Numbered from the stretch's first letter, positions 38,566 to 49,231 are shown. The stretch is DNA of 64,000 nt from Sva-07 sp963793335 (GCA_963793335.1 CAWBZS010000010.1:62001-126000), one strand, 5' to 3'. Numbers and translations are program-made. The notes: a model not told the origin generated them from the sequence alone.

Positions 38566-39737
38566 GACGGCACCGCTGGGAGTTGCAGCGAGACGGCTGA
38601 GCCGCCGACAGCGGTCGTCTCGATGGTCAACTCGCCGCCGAGGACCTCGATGCGGTGGCGGAGTGCTCGCAGTCCTTGCCCACCGGCGAGATCCCCGTGG
38701 TTGGCGACCCCGTCGCCGGTGAAGCCGCGTCCGTCGTCTCGAACGTCGAGTGCGACGACGTCGCCCAGGTAGCTGAGGGTGACGTGGACGTTCGACGCCT
38801 CGGCGTGTTTGTGGATGTTGAGCAGCGACTCTTGGAGCCCGCGGAACAGCGTGACCTCGACGTCGGCGGGAAGGTGGACCCTGTCACCGTTGACCTCGAA
38901 GTGCGCCGTCGTGGTTGCAGCATCGATGGTCGCGTCGAGCTGTCTCCGCATTGCATCGGGGAGCGACAACGACTCCAGGTCGGCCGGGCCGATGGCGGCG
39001 ACGAGGCGTCGCGCCGAAGCCAGGTGGTCCTGGGCCACCGACTCGATCTCGGTCAGCGCATCGGTGAGGTCACCGGTGCGCTGGGCGGCGCGACTGAGCA
39101 GGACGATCGATGTGAAGCCTTGGGCGAGGGTGTCGTGGATCTCTCCGGCGAAGCGGGCGCGTTCGGCGAGCACCCCGCGTTCGTGCTCGGCGGCCGCGAG
39201 CTCGGCTTGTGACGACTCGAGTCGTTCCAGCGTCTCGGCGAGCGTTGCGCTCTCGATCTCAGCTCGTCGAAGTGTCGACCACAGGACCACCCCGCCGCCG
39301 AAGACGACGAGCGGGATGAGGAGCTGCCATCCCTCGACGCCGTCGTCGACCCAGGCGGCCGTCCAGATTGCGGTGACGGTCAGTGCGAGCACGACACCGA
39401 CCCCCCGGGCGACCGAGAAGCACAGCCCGAGCAGCGCAAACGTGAGGATCGACCAACGGTCGTCGTCGATCATCAGGATCGCCCAGCCGGCGATCGCCAC
39501 GATCGTCGTGACGGTCAACGTCGGTGACGGACCCCGCTCAGGAAGACTGATCGCTGCGATGCCGATGACCGGGAGGAGGAGAAACGGGATCAGCGTGACC
39601 ACCGTCGAACCAGCGGTCGAGACGTCGGGATCGAAGGTGAGCACGAGCCCGGCCAGCACGCTCGCGATCGCAATCGTGGACCAGACACGAGCCAGCCGGC
39701 CGACGGGCGCATCGCGTCGACTGTCCTCGTTCCCCAT
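38562..39737 (-). CDS. Two-component sensor histidine kinase, HisKA_3/NarL-partner type
   Basis: 391 residues from the ATG at 39737. Five or six membrane helices in the first 170 residues form the sensor part, with no large extracellular domain. The dimerisation and phosphoacceptor box is EIHDTLAQGF, and the ATPase domain ends with DDGRGF and GGQGLRALRHRIEVLGG. This is the DesK/NarX-like intramembrane-sensing class. Partner regulator immediately downstream with a 4-base overlap. Confidence 0.92.
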   Translation of the reverse strand: MGNEDSRRDAPVGRLARVWSTIAIASVLAGLVLTFDPDVSTAGSTVVTLIPFLLLPVIGIAAISLPERGPSPTLTVTTIVAIAGWAILMIDDDRWSILTFALLGLCFSVARGVGVVLALTVTAIWTAAWVDDGVEGWQLLIPLVVFGGGVVLWSTLRRAEIESATLAETLERLESSQAELAAAEHERGVLAERARFAGEIHDTLAQGFTSIVLLSRAAQRTGDLTDALTEIESVAQDHLASARRLVAAIGPADLESLSLPDAMRRQLDATIDAATTTAHFEVNGDRVHLPADVEVTLFRGLQESLLNIHKHAEASNVHVTLSYLGDVVALDVRDDGRGFTGDGVANHGDLAGGQGLRALRHRIEVLGGELTIETTAVGGSAVSLQLPAVPS

Positions 39738-39792
39738 GGTCACTCCCTCCTGCGTTCCCCCGACGGCGATCGTACCGATCGGGCCGAAGCCC

Positions 39793-40353
39793 TCAGGCAG
39801 CCGCTGCATGCTGAGCTCGCTCGACCGCCGGGATGCCGGTGCGGAGACGCCAGGCGGAGCGCATGACCAGCAGCGACCCGAGGCACGTGACGATCGCCAA
39901 CGCGAACGGTGCAACGGTGGTCGTCGCGACGAAGTCGTCCGCCGTCCACGGCGCAGTCGCACCCTCGGCCAAACCGGTCGGCACCGACACCCCCAGCCAG
40001 GGCGAGAGGTGAAATCCGATGGCGCCGACCATCACGAACGACGCGATCAACGCGCCGGCCAGTCGAGTGCGGCGGAGCAGGATCAAGACCCCGGCGATGA
40101 CCTCGGCGGCCCCCACCAGAGAGCTCGAGAACGGATGGAAGAGGTCGATCCCCGACTGGTGTTCGATGTACTGAAAGATGTGTCCGCCGGCGAACTTGGT
40201 GGCCCCCGATGAAATCAGGAACAACGCGAGTGCCCCGGTGAGCACGTGAGCGACACGGGTCGGCCACATCGGCGTGGCGGGAGCACCGTTGGGTGGCTCG
40301 GCGGAGGCCGTCGTACTGCGTGCTGAACGATGGGTGATCGATGGATTCGTCAT
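39793..40353 (-). CDS. DoxX family membrane protein
   Basis: About 186 residues from the ATG at 40353 (an upstream in-frame ATG at 40416 is possible). Four helices, with AALFLISSGATKFAGG-type start and LVGAAEVIAGVLILL, are typical of DoxX/DoxD-like quinone-linked membrane proteins. The N-terminal 35 residues are polar and Pro-rich. It is 55 bp upstream of the kinase gene on the same strand, so it may be transcribed with the two-component system. Confidence 0.75.
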   Translation of the reverse strand: MTNPSITHRSARSTTASAEPPNGAPATPMWPTRVAHVLTGALALFLISSGATKFAGGHIFQYIEHQSGIDLFHPFSSSLVGAAEVIAGVLILLRRTRLAGALIASFVMVGAIGFHLSPWLGVSVPTGLAEGATAPWTADDFVATTTVAPFALAIVTCLGSLLVMRSAWRLRTGIPAVERAQHAAAA

Positions 40354-40465
40354 GTCGTCAATGGTGTCGAACGAGCCTGGCCGACACATCGACCGCCAGG
40401 TGGCTTGTCTGGTCAACCGATCGGTGGAGCCGCGACCAATCCACTCGACACCGGGGGTCGCTGTG

Positions 40466-41491
40466 TCAGCTCCCGGTCACGATCTGCATGATGCGCTGAC
40501 TGCACGGCCATGCCCCTCGGCTCTTGTTGGACAGCACGGTGTACGTCAGGTGCCGGCTCGGATCGTGAACGGAGACGAACCCGACACCTGCGTCGAATCC
40601 GTGGATGGACACCGCGCCATCCGGTCCGAGCCAGAACCCGAGCCCGTAGCGCAGCCCGTCGACGGGGTTGCTGCGCGGTCGGGTCATCTCGGTCAGTGTT
40701 TCGGTCGAGACGATCCGTCCTGCCATGAGCGCATCCCAGAAGGCGTGCATGTCGGCAGCGGTGCTGTAGATGCCGCCGTCACCGTTGCCGCGGACGGGCA
40801 GGTGGAACACGTTCGTCGTCAATCCGCGGTCGTCGAGATAGCTGAGCGCCGCTCGGCCGGGGAGCGAGTCGGAGCGCAGGAACGCGGTGTCGACCATGCC
40901 GGCGGGTTTGCAGACTCGTTCGTCGACGAGCTCGTGGAAGGACCGCCCGGAGACGCGTTCGGTGATCAGGGCGAGGATCACATAGCCGCTGTTGCAGTAT
41001 TCGAATCGCTCGCCCGGCGCGAACTTGGCCGGATGCCCGTCGAGGATGGGGAGGTAGTCGTCGGTGGTGGCGAGTTCGTGGACGGGGACGGGCATCAGGT
41101 AGGCGTCGGGATCCTCAATGGCGTCCTCATCGAGGTAGTCGCCGATGCCGGAACGGTGTGCGAGCAGGTGCTCGACGGTGACGTGATCATCGACGAGCGG
41201 GAGGTCGTCTCCGAGGATCGGGCGCACACGCGTGTCGAGGGTGAGGTCTCGTTGTTCGACGAGGCTCATCACGACCAAGGCGGTGAATGCCTTGTTGCCG
41301 CTGGCGATCGCGAGTTGCGCGCTGGTCGTCATCTCGATTCCGAGTCCGCGGTGCGATTGTCCGAATGCCATCTCGGTGATGATCTCGCCGTCGAGGTCGA
41401 GGCGAACGACACCCGACAGCGCCTCCTCGATGGCGATCGCCCGCACGGCGGGCTCGAGATCTGCCTGCGTGCGGTCGTGGTTCGTTGGCAT
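40466..41491 (-). CDS. Beta-lactamase-fold serine hydrolase (class C/EstB-like)
   Basis: 341 residues. Nucleophile motif SGNK (SxxK, in LAIASGNKAFTALVVM), Tyr motif YCN (YxN) and HGFDAG (KTG-like His-x-Gly) give the full serine beta-lactamase/penicillin-binding fold. There is no signal peptide, so it is a cytoplasmic or membrane-associated esterase or peptidase rather than a resistance enzyme. The frame is intact. Confidence 0.88.
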   Translation of the reverse strand: MPTNHDRTQADLEPAVRAIAIEEALSGVVRLDLDGEIITEMAFGQSHRGLGIEMTTSAQLAIASGNKAFTALVVMSLVEQRDLTLDTRVRPILGDDLPLVDDHVTVEHLLAHRSGIGDYLDEDAIEDPDAYLMPVPVHELATTDDYLPILDGHPAKFAPGERFEYCNSGYVILALITERVSGRSFHELVDERVCKPAGMVDTAFLRSDSLPGRAALSYLDDRGLTTNVFHLPVRGNGDGGIYSTAADMHAFWDALMAGRIVSTETLTEMTRPRSNPVDGLRYGLGFWLGPDGAVSIHGFDAGVGFVSVHDPSRHLTYTVLSNKSRGAWPCSQRIMQIVTGS

Positions 41492-41597
41492 CAGGAGAGT
41501 CTTGCTGGTCGTGACGCGTGCTTCGCACGGTGAAGTGCATCGTGTCGACGAGGATCACGCCCTGGTCGTCACCAACACTGCGCACCTGCGTGAACAG

Positions 41598-42092
41598 TCA
41601 GCTGGTGACTCGGGCGTGTGGGTGTTCGTCGGCCCATGTCCGGATCTTCGAGCGATGCCAACTCGCGATCTGGACGCTGCGGCTGCCGATCTCCCACCGC
41701 TCGCCGAGCAGCCCCATCGACGTCCTCTGCACGCCGCCCCGGCCGACGCGCTGTACGACTCCGGCCGGCCGGAAATACGGCCAACCGGGTGTCGCATCGA
41801 ACTCGACATCGAACACCACCAACTCGGTGTCGTCCGCTGCAACGACCACCCGCTCGGCGCTGACCGTCTCGGCGATCATTGCCACCAGAAGGGCCAACCC
41901 GGCGAGCACGCGGGAGGTCGTGGAGTCGCCGAAGGTGACCATGACGAGCAGGACCGACTTCAACACACCGAACGAGACGAAGCGCGTCCAGTGGAATGTG
42001 GTGAGACCCAGTGCCCAACCGAACTCGCGGCCGTCGTCGATGCGTCGACAGTCCTCCACGAGTCGCTGATTCATGGAGCAGACCGTAGCCAC
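41598..42092 (-). CDS. Small predicted membrane protein; part of a duplicated segment
   Basis: 164 residues from GTG 42092 (or 158 from the ATG at 42074). A hydrophobic segment (VLAGLALLVAMIAETVS) suggests one or two membrane helices, followed by a soluble domain (VVVFDVEFD.TPGWPYFRPAGV) and WADEHPHARV. No known family. Its first about 45 codons and the upstream sequence recur at 52193-52352, where the copy of this gene is truncated. Confidence 0.55.
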   Translation of the reverse strand: MATVCSMNQRLVEDCRRIDDGREFGWALGLTTFHWTRFVSFGVLKSVLLVMVTFGDSTTSRVLAGLALLVAMIAETVSAERVVVAADDTELVVFDVEFDATPGWPYFRPAGVVQRVGRGGVQRTSMGLLGERWEIGSRSVQIASWHRSKIRTWADEHPHARVTS

Positions 42093-42141
42093 TTCGTCGA
42101 TCGACGATGCCGACGCAACCGGTCAGCTGAGGACGGCGAGG
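41941..42141. repeat. Long duplicated segment, copy 1
   Basis: Aligns without gaps to 52163-52363 with, by my count, 19 differences in 201 positions (about 90 percent). It contains the start of the small membrane-protein gene and, upstream, the last codons of a pentapeptide/DinB gene (copy 2 has that gene whole). Beyond 42141 the two diverge. Confidence 0.85.
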
Positions 42142-42277
42142 TCTGCGTGACGAGCGGCATCGGCACAAACCAGGATGCGGTGATCGTCAACGGTCGTGGG
42201 GATCCCCGCGCGGTACCGACGATGAGCCGTGACCTCAGCCTCTTGTGCGCCGGGCTTCTGGCGTGCGCGATGGACAT

Positions 42278-42739
42278 ATGAAGAACCTGATGGCCCTGGC
42301 TGGAGCCGCCCTCGTCGCGGTGGCTTCATGCGGGTCTGACAGCGACGACGTCAACGCTGACATCACCGTCACCTTCGACGGAGCGCAGTGCACCGTTGAG
42401 GGACCAGCGGAGCTGGATCCCGGCCAACACACGTTCCTGTTCGTCGACGAAGCCGACCGCTCCGCCGAGATGTGGGTGCGGCAACTCGTCGACGACGTCA
42501 CATACGACGAGACCATCGAGTACATGGAGGAGCAGGGTGGACCCGGCGTGTACTTCAGCCGGCCGGAGTGGGTGGTGAATGTCCCCCAGTACGCGCCGGA
42601 GACGCAGCCCGCCGACGGTCAGCATCTGTACTCCCACGACCTCCCCGCGGATGGCTTGTTCTCCTTCACCATCGGCGCTGAGGACGAAGCGGGCACCGAG
42701 GACGAAGCAATCTGGATCTGCGGACCGATCCGGACGTGA
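42278..42739 (+). CDS. Predicted lipoprotein of unknown function
   Basis: 153 residues with a signal peptide ending VAVASCGSDSDD (lipobox-like VASC). The mature part is acidic, with FDGAQCTVEGPAELDPGQHTF and HDLPADGLFSF, resembling a beta-sandwich domain seen in secreted actinobacterial proteins. It may bind a surface partner. The frame is intact. Confidence 0.65.
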   Translation: MKNLMALAGAALVAVASCGSDSDDVNADITVTFDGAQCTVEGPAELDPGQHTFLFVDEADRSAEMWVRQLVDDVTYDETIEYMEEQGGPGVYFSRPEWVVNVPQYAPETQPADGQHLYSHDLPADGLFSFTIGAEDEAGTEDEAIWICGPIRT

Positions 42740-42819
42740 GGCGTTCTCACACTGCTCGATGGGTTCACCGATGAACCCGACGGCGAAGCGGACAGAGATC
42801 GGGGCGGCCGCGCCTCCGG

Positions 42820-44627
42820 ATGTCTGCGGGAGGTGTTGAGTTCGATCGGCACTCGCTGATGGCGGTTCGTGGGATCATGACGTGGTGGGAGTGGTCGTCG
42901 GCGCCGCTCGGCCTCGGTGCGCTGACTGCTCGGTTCTGGAAGCCGACGAACTTCGTGCTCGGGTTGCTGACGGCGTTCGGGGCGGGTGCGCTGCTGTCGG
43001 CGGTGACGATCGACATTGTCGCTCCGTCGGTCGAGTTGGGGGACTTCGGTTGGCTGGCGGTCGGTGCGGTGATCGGCGGGTTGGTGTTCGAGGGGTTGAA
43101 CCGGACGATCAACGCCCGTGGTGGGTTCCTGCGCAAGGCGTCGACGTCGATCACGTTTCTCCGTGATCGTGAGCAACGCCGGCGGCGGCGGATCCTGGAG
43201 GGGTTGGAGCGGATCGACGTCTTCGATGGGCTGCCGGACCGGGAGCTCGATGCGATCGCCAAGGCGTTCCGGACTGTGCGTCTCGACCCCGGTGAGGCCC
43301 TCTATCGGCACGGTGATCCGTGCGAGCATCTCAACGTCCTCGCCACGGGTGAGGTGTCACTGACCACTCCGGATGGGACCGTCGTGCTGCACCCGTTCGA
43401 GGCGTTCGGTCACCAGGCGTTCGTCAGCGGCCTCCAGCACCGATCGTCTGCCTCGGCAGTCGACGACAGCGAGGTGCTTCGGCTCAGCCGGAGTCGACTG
43501 CGCAGCGTGCTCGGCAGTTGTCCGACGTTCAGTGATCGCCTGTCTGCTCGGGTACGCAGCGAGGAACTGGTCGGCTATCTACGCGAGCATCATCCCGAGA
43601 TCAGCGAGGCGGACATCGCATCGTGGATCGAAACGGTCGACAACGAGGGCATGGAGCGCCTCTTGCCCCTTGGTCGAGTCCACCGGGGCAACGCGGACCG
43701 AGCAAATCATCGATCATCTCGAAGACGTCGGGCCCTTCAGGGCTCTGCCCCGGGTCATGCTGGGGGAGGTTGCGAGGGTGATGTTCCCCGAGGAGCACGA
43801 GGCGGGGTACGTGTTCTTCCGGCCGGGCGAGCCGGCGAACGGCTCTATGTGATCTTCGACGGTGACGTCTCGCTGATCGATGCCAGCGGAGAATCGGAGA
43901 GAACGTGCTGCTGCAAGAGGGTGAGGAATTCGGCTTGCTTTCGTTCGTGACGGGATGCGACATACGCGACGGCGATGCGGAAAGCACGAGCGAGGTGTGG
44001 GTGCTGTGCGGCGCGATCTGGAGGATCTGGTCGAGCGTGAGCCGACGCTGATCGACGCTGGCCAGCTTCATCGACAGCCCGCGCATCGGCGAGTACCTGG
44101 AACGCGACCAGGAGCTCGATCCGGACGCGGTGGTCTCGGTTCGCAAACAGGCGCACGCCGCAGTCGCCCGCGGAGCCATGCCGGCTGCGTTGAGCACCAC
44201 GGTCTCCCACGGCGCTCCGATCGCAATCTGGCTCGGGTTGCTGCTCGACGGCATCCCTGAGTCGTTGGTGATCGGCGCGACTGCCGGGGCGATCCAGTTC
44301 TCGTTCGTTGCCGGCATCGCGCTCTCGAACTATCCGGAGGCGCTCGCCAGTTCGGTTGGCATGCGTGAGCAGGCGCTCGCATGGCGCAACATTGCACTGC
44401 TGCGGGGAACGGTGATCCTCGTGACCGGCGTGGGCGCTGCGGCAGGCAGCGTTGTCTTCGAGCAGGCGCCTGAGCAAGCGTTCGCCGTGGTCGAGGGCCT
44501 GGCCGCTGGAGCGATGCTCACGGTGATCACCCAGACGATGATGCCCGAGGCACTGCACCGCTCGGGCGGGTTCGTCGGCCTCGCCGCCCTCGCCGGGTTC
44601 CTCTTCACCACCGCCCTGGGCGCCTGA
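42820..44627 (+). CDS. ZIP-like permease with two inserted cyclic-nucleotide-binding-like domains (frame interrupted)
   Basis: About 600 residues. An N-terminal membrane hairpin (FVLGLLTAFGAGALLSAVTIDIVAPSVELG) is followed by two CNB-fold segments (about 120-220 and 310-410), then a membrane half with LLLDGIPESLVIGA, NYPEALASSVGM and EGLAAGAMLTVITQTMMPEAL. The membrane halves match a ZIP-like permease family (DG.PES signature). The CNB phosphate cassettes deviate: FGHQAFVSGL lacks the usual Glu of FGE, and the second, FGLLSFVTGC, lacks the Arg. They may therefore not bind cAMP. Three shifts occur (about 43675, 43838 and 43895-44080). The start may be the ATG at 42859 or 42877. Confidence 0.7.
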
Positions 44628-44629
44628 GT

Positions 44630-44650
44630 GTTGTGACAAGATGTCACAAC
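44630..44650. promoter_or_regulatory. Perfect palindrome upstream of the sulfatase-tetR operon
   Basis: GTTGTGAC-AAGAT-GTCACAAC: 8-bp arms, 5-base spacer, 53 bp before the sulfatase start. Its size and place suit an operator for the TetR at 47028, but it also lies right after the permease stop and could be a terminator. Confidence 0.6.
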
Positions 44651-44702
44651 GGGCACCTGCGTGGTGTCGGCCGCACGCACCGAGACGGGGAGTCACGAAC
44701 CG

Positions 44703-47031
44703 ATGGGAATGAAGACGGAGCAAGACACCGACGGAACGATCCTGCCGTTTCCGCCCGCTGCGTCAGGCAGCGTCGCAGGCCGGACGATGCAGGAGTCGGT
44801 CTACAGTCCGCGTCCCGCCGAATCCCGCCTGCCCGACGATGCGCCGAACATCCTGATCGTCCTGATCGACGACGCGGGCCCTGCGCTGCCAGATGTCTTC
44901 GGAGGGGAGGTCCACACGCCGACCCTGGAGCGCCTCGTCGGTGAAGGGATCGGGTACAACCGCTTCCACACCACGGCGATGTGCTCGCCGACTCGGGCGT
45001 CGTTGTTGACGGGCCGCAACCACCATCGTGTCGGCGCAGGCCAGATCGCTGAGTTCGCCAACGACTGGGACGGCTACTCGGGGCTGATCCCGCGCAGCAG
45101 CGCGCTGCAGGCCCAGGTGCTGAAGGACTACGGGTACGCCACTGCGGCGTTCGGGAAGTGGCACAACACCCCGGCTGACGAGACGACCGTGGTCGGTCCC
45201 TTCGAGAACTGGCCGACCGGTTTGGGATTCGAGTACTTCTACGGGTTCCTCGGTGGTGAAGCGTCGCAGTACGAACCCAACCTGGTGCGCAACACCACCA
45301 GCGTGCTGCCGCCGAAGACACCCCAGGAGGGCTACCACCTCAGCGAGGATCTCGCCGACGATGCCATCCATTGGTTGCAGAGGCACAAGGCGATTCAGCC
45401 AGAGAAACCCTTCTACATGTACTGGGCGACGGGCGCCATCCACGGACCGCATCAGGTGGCCAAGGAGTGGTCGGACAAGTACGCCGGGAAGTTCGATGAT
45501 GGCTGGGACGAGTACCGAGAACGGGCCTTTGTCAACACGAAGGAGAAGGGTTGGATCCCCGACGATGCCCAATTGACGCCCCGGCATCCGACGATGCCGT
45601 CGTGGGACAGCATCCCCGAGTCGGAGCGAGCCATTCCAGACCCGGCTGATGGAAGTGCTTGCAGGCTTCGCCGAGCACACCGATGTCCAGGCCGGGCGGC
45701 TGGTCGACGAGATCGAGCGATTGGGCTACGGCGACAACACGCTGATCGTCTACGTCTGGGGCGACAATGGTTCATCGGCCGAAGGCCAGACCGGCACGAT
45801 CAGCGAGTTGCTCGCACAGAACGGCATCCCCTCGACCATCGAGCAGCACATGGAAGCGCTCGACGACCTGGGCGGGCTCGACGTACTCGGCGGTCCGCTC
45901 GCAGACAACATGTACCACGGTGCGTGGGGCTGGGCGGGCAGCGCGCCGTACCAGGGCACCAAGCTGCTCGCCTCGCACTTCGGTGGGACGCGCAACCCGA
46001 TGGCAGTGAGGTGGCCCGCCAAGATCGCGCCCGATTCGACGCCTCGGCCGCAGTTTCACCACTGCAACGACGTGGTCCCGACGATCTACGAGATCCTCGA
46101 CATCGCGCCGCCACGCGAGGTCAACGGCGTTGCGCAGGATGCGATCGACGGAGTGAGCATGCTGTACAGCTTCGACGACGCTGCCGCCGCAGGTGAGTTG
46201 CGGACCCAGTACTTCGAGATCATGGGAAGCCGTGCGATCTACCACGACGGGTGGATGGCCTCGGCGGTCGGTCCGCGCCTGCCCTGGGTGCCCGGTCTCG
46301 ATCCGAGCATCTCCACGTGGACGCCCGACGACGACGTCTGGGAGCTGTACAACCTCGAGGAGGACTGGACCCAGGCCGACGATCTCGCTGCACAGATGCC
46401 CGAGAAGCTGGCGCAGATGAAGGAGATCTTCCTGATCGAGGCCGTGAGGAACCAGGCACTCCCGATCGGTGGTGGCCTCTTCATCGGGTTGAACCCGGAC
46501 CAGCGGATTCAGCCCTCGCAAACCCATTGGACGTTCCCGGGTGACTTCGTCCGCATGCCCGAGTTTGCCGCTCCGGCGCTCGGCAACACGCCCAACGTGG
46601 TCACCATCGACGCAGAGATTCCGGAGCACGCCAACGGGGTGCTCTACAAACTCGGGGCCAACTCGGCTGGTCTCACCCTCTTCGTCGAGGACGGAATCCT
46701 GTGTTACGAGTACAACCTGTTCATCATTCAGCGAACCAAGATCCGAGCCACCGAAAAGCTCCCAACCGGCACGGCAAAGATCGAAGTCGAGACCTCGTAC
46801 ATCGACCCGAAGCCGGCCGGCTCGCTGCGGGTGGTGCTCAAGGTCAACGAGCAAGTCGTCGCCGACGGAACCGTTCCGGTGAGCGCACCGTTCTTGTTCA
46901 CCGCCAACGACTGCCTCGACATCGGCCAGGCTCTCGGGTCGCCGGTGTCGCTCGATTACCGCGAGAGGGCGCCGTTCAAGTTCAACGGCACGATCCGTCA
47001 GGTCGACGTCGACTACGTCACTGCACCGTGA
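44703..47031 (+). CDS. Arylsulfatase-type sulfatase (one frameshift)
   Basis: About 775 residues. LIVLIDDAGP (metal Asp pair, 55-57 region) and CSPTRASLLTGR (Cys94 to be turned into formylglycine, CxPxR) mark a type I sulfatase; GRNHH and GKWHNTP follow. It is close to the arylsulfatases with an extra C-terminal beta domain (VEDGILCYEYNLFI). One shift near 45635 separates the halves. There is no signal peptide, so it is probably cytoplasmic or non-classically exported. The anaerobic or formylglycine-generating enzyme gene is not in the window. It likely desulfates a glycan or a steroid ester. A TetR gene follows with a GTGA overlap. Confidence 0.88.
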
Positions 47032-47717
47032 CGTCGCGGCAGTCGGGTGCCGCCGTGCTGAGCGGCGAAGCCACGCGACGGACCGCAGCGGAGACTCGAC
47101 GTCAGGTCGTCGAGGCCACGGTTTCGCTGCTCGAGGAGCAGGGAGCCCGTGGTCTCACGGTGAGCGCAGTCATGCAACGCGCCGCGGTCTCGCGTACGGC
47201 GTTCTACCGTCAGTTCCCCGATGTGTATGCGGTGGTGAGCGAGGTACTCGGACAGATCGCCGAGCGCCTCGCCACCGAGACCGCACCGTGGTTTCGAGAT
47301 CCTGACGCGGTTGGTTCCGTCGACATTGTCGCTGACAACGTTCTCCGCTCAGCGAAGGTACTGAAACCTCTCATCAAGCTGATGCAGGCGATCACCGATG
47401 CGGCCGGACTCGACGAAGGACTTCGGACGCTGTGGCGTGACGGCGTCATTCAGAATCGGATCGACGCAACCGCCTGGGCCATCCGGCGCGATCAGCACGT
47501 CGGCGCGATCAGAGCGACGCTCGATCCCGATGCGTCGGCGTTGGCGCTGATCCTGATGGGAGAGCGGGTCGCCCTCGAGATTCTCGGACGTCAGGATGGG
47601 ACACCCGAGCAGTACGCCCGAATCATTGCGCCGATGTGGGAGGCGACGCTGTTCGGTTCTCATCAGCTCGAAGGGGTCCGCCGTGCGCACGACGATCGAG
47701 CATCGCGCCCGCGCTGA
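47028..47717 (+). CDS. TetR-family regulator, coupled to the sulfatase
   Basis: 229 residues starting at a GTG that overlaps the sulfatase stop. The helix-turn-helix is LTVSAVMQRAAVSRTAFYRQFP (27-60 region), the usual TetR/AcrR N-terminus; the rest is a helical ligand domain. It probably represses the operon through the palindrome at 44630. The frame is intact. Confidence 0.87.
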   Translation: MTSRQSGAAVLSGEATRRTAAETRRQVVEATVSLLEEQGARGLTVSAVMQRAAVSRTAFYRQFPDVYAVVSEVLGQIAERLATETAPWFRDPDAVGSVDIVADNVLRSAKVLKPLIKLMQAITDAAGLDEGLRTLWRDGVIQNRIDATAWAIRRDQHVGAIRATLDPDASALALILMGERVALEILGRQDGTPEQYARIIAPMWEATLFGSHQLEGVRRAHDDRASRPR

Positions 47718-47913
47718 TCAGCAGCGCTGCTCTGCGCCTCGGGCTGAGCGTCGTGCTCGATTTCGGGCTCTGGGTCCGAATCGAACGTGACGAGATGCGC
47801 GCCGCTGCTCGTCGACATCAGCGGAGTCTTGCCGGTCGCGACATCAGCTTCGCACGCCCCTCCGACGGGCGTGTCATCTGAGACATCCGTGGGACATGTG
47901 TAACATCGACGCC

Positions 47914-48221
47914 ATGATCGTGATTGCTGGACACACCCCGGGTGAAGACGGATCGTCTCGACGACGCGCTCGTGGCGGCGCGGGAGATGGCGGCGCCTCA
48001 GCCGCGGTGAACCGGGCTGCGTCGACTACCGGTTCGCGATCGACATCGAGGATCGGTCGGTCGTGCGGATCTTCGAGCGATGGGAGTCGCAGGAGGCGCT
48101 CGATGCCCACTTCGCCACGGCCCATTTCGCCGACTTCTCGGAGTTCATCGTCGACGTGGTGGACGGCGAAGCGGAGTTCGTCCGCTACGAGATCGCCCAG
48201 GCCGGTCCGCTGTTCGGATGA
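47914..48221 (+). CDS. ABM-domain monooxygenase (YgiN-like), frame interrupted
   Basis: About 100 residues. Joined frames give IVIAGHT, LDDALVAAREM, EPGCVDYRF and FERWESQEALDAHFATAHFADF, the antibiotic-biosynthesis-monooxygenase ferredoxin-like fold used by quinol monooxygenases and related enzymes. Shifts lie near 47945 and 48000. The stop overlaps the next gene (ATGA at 48218). Confidence 0.75.
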
Positions 48222-49231
48222 GAGATCCTGATATACGGCGCAAACGGGATACGTGGGGTCGTTGCTGGTCGCTGCGGCGGCTGAACGCAAGATCGACGCG
48301 ATCGTTGCCGGGCGATCCGAATCGGTCATCGACATGGCCGCTGCTGCTGGCATGGATGCCCGGATCGGTGACGTCGACAGCATTCCGGCTCGACGGTGTC
48401 GATGTCGTCATCAACGCTGCCGGCCCGTTCGCTAACACCGCTGCGCCGTTGGCGCGTCGATGTGTCGAGTCGGGAGTCCACTACGTCGATCTGGCTGGCG
48501 AGGCTGCCGAATTCGAAGCGGTCCACGCAGTGCACGACTCGGCGGTCGACTGCTGGGGTCACACTGATGCCGGGTGTCGGCTTCGGCGTTGTCCCAACCG
48601 ATTGTCTGGCGCTGCATCTGAAGCGTCGAATGCCCGAGGGTGTCTCGATCGACATCGGCTTCGCCACCACCGGCGGTGTGTCCGGCGGAACGCTGCGGAC
48701 ACTGGCGGCCGGGTTCGGGGATCGCGGCGGTGTCCCTGGCGATCTGCTCCGAACCCGGCAGATCGACTTCGACACCGGGTCCAAACGCTGCATCGAGAAC
48801 CCGTGGCGCGGTGACCGCTTCACGGCACCGCTGTCGACCGGCATCGACGCGGTCACCACTTGGATCTCGTTGCCCCGACCGCTCGCTCGCGTCGCTGGCC
48901 GCAGCTCACCGCCGAGGCGACCCCGTCCGCCCCCGTTGCCGGCACGGGTCCTGCGCCGGATCGCAGCGCGAGCACCGGCTGGGCCATCGGCGAAGAAGCG
49001 GGCTTGCGGGCATGCGGAGGTCTGGGCGCAGATCACCGATCCGTCAGGGGCGCTGAGTCGCCGCCTCGTTGACGACACCGGACGCGTACGTGCATTCCGT
49101 CGATGCGGCGCTCGAGTCGGCTCGCCGCCTCGCGGTCGGGTCGCCGACAGCCGGATACCGCACTCCAGCGCCAGGAGTTCGGGGCCGACTTCGTCACCGA
49201 ACTCCCCGGTGTCGTCCGGACCGACCGATGA
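48218..49231 (+). CDS. Saccharopine-dehydrogenase-like NAD(P)-binding oxidoreductase, frame interrupted
   Basis: About 335 residues. After restoring a base the N-terminus reads ILIYGANGYVGSLLV (GxxGxxG), then GVDVVINAAGPFANTA and GVHYVDLAGEA, the blocks of the saccharopine dehydrogenase/trans-acting enoyl reductase family. It most likely reduces or oxidises a polyketide- or lipid-linked intermediate. At least four shifts occur. The stop overlaps the TetR start (ATGA at 49228). Confidence 0.72.

Noticed and set aside
44630..44650. CRP/cAMP-receptor binding site
   Set aside because: It has TGTGA and TCACA but with a 7-base gap where the consensus needs 6, and the adjacent gene is a TetR.
47872..47905. 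Operator-like TGTC...GACA and ATGT...ACAT repeats before the ABM gene
   Set aside because: The arms are only 4 bases each and are expected by chance.
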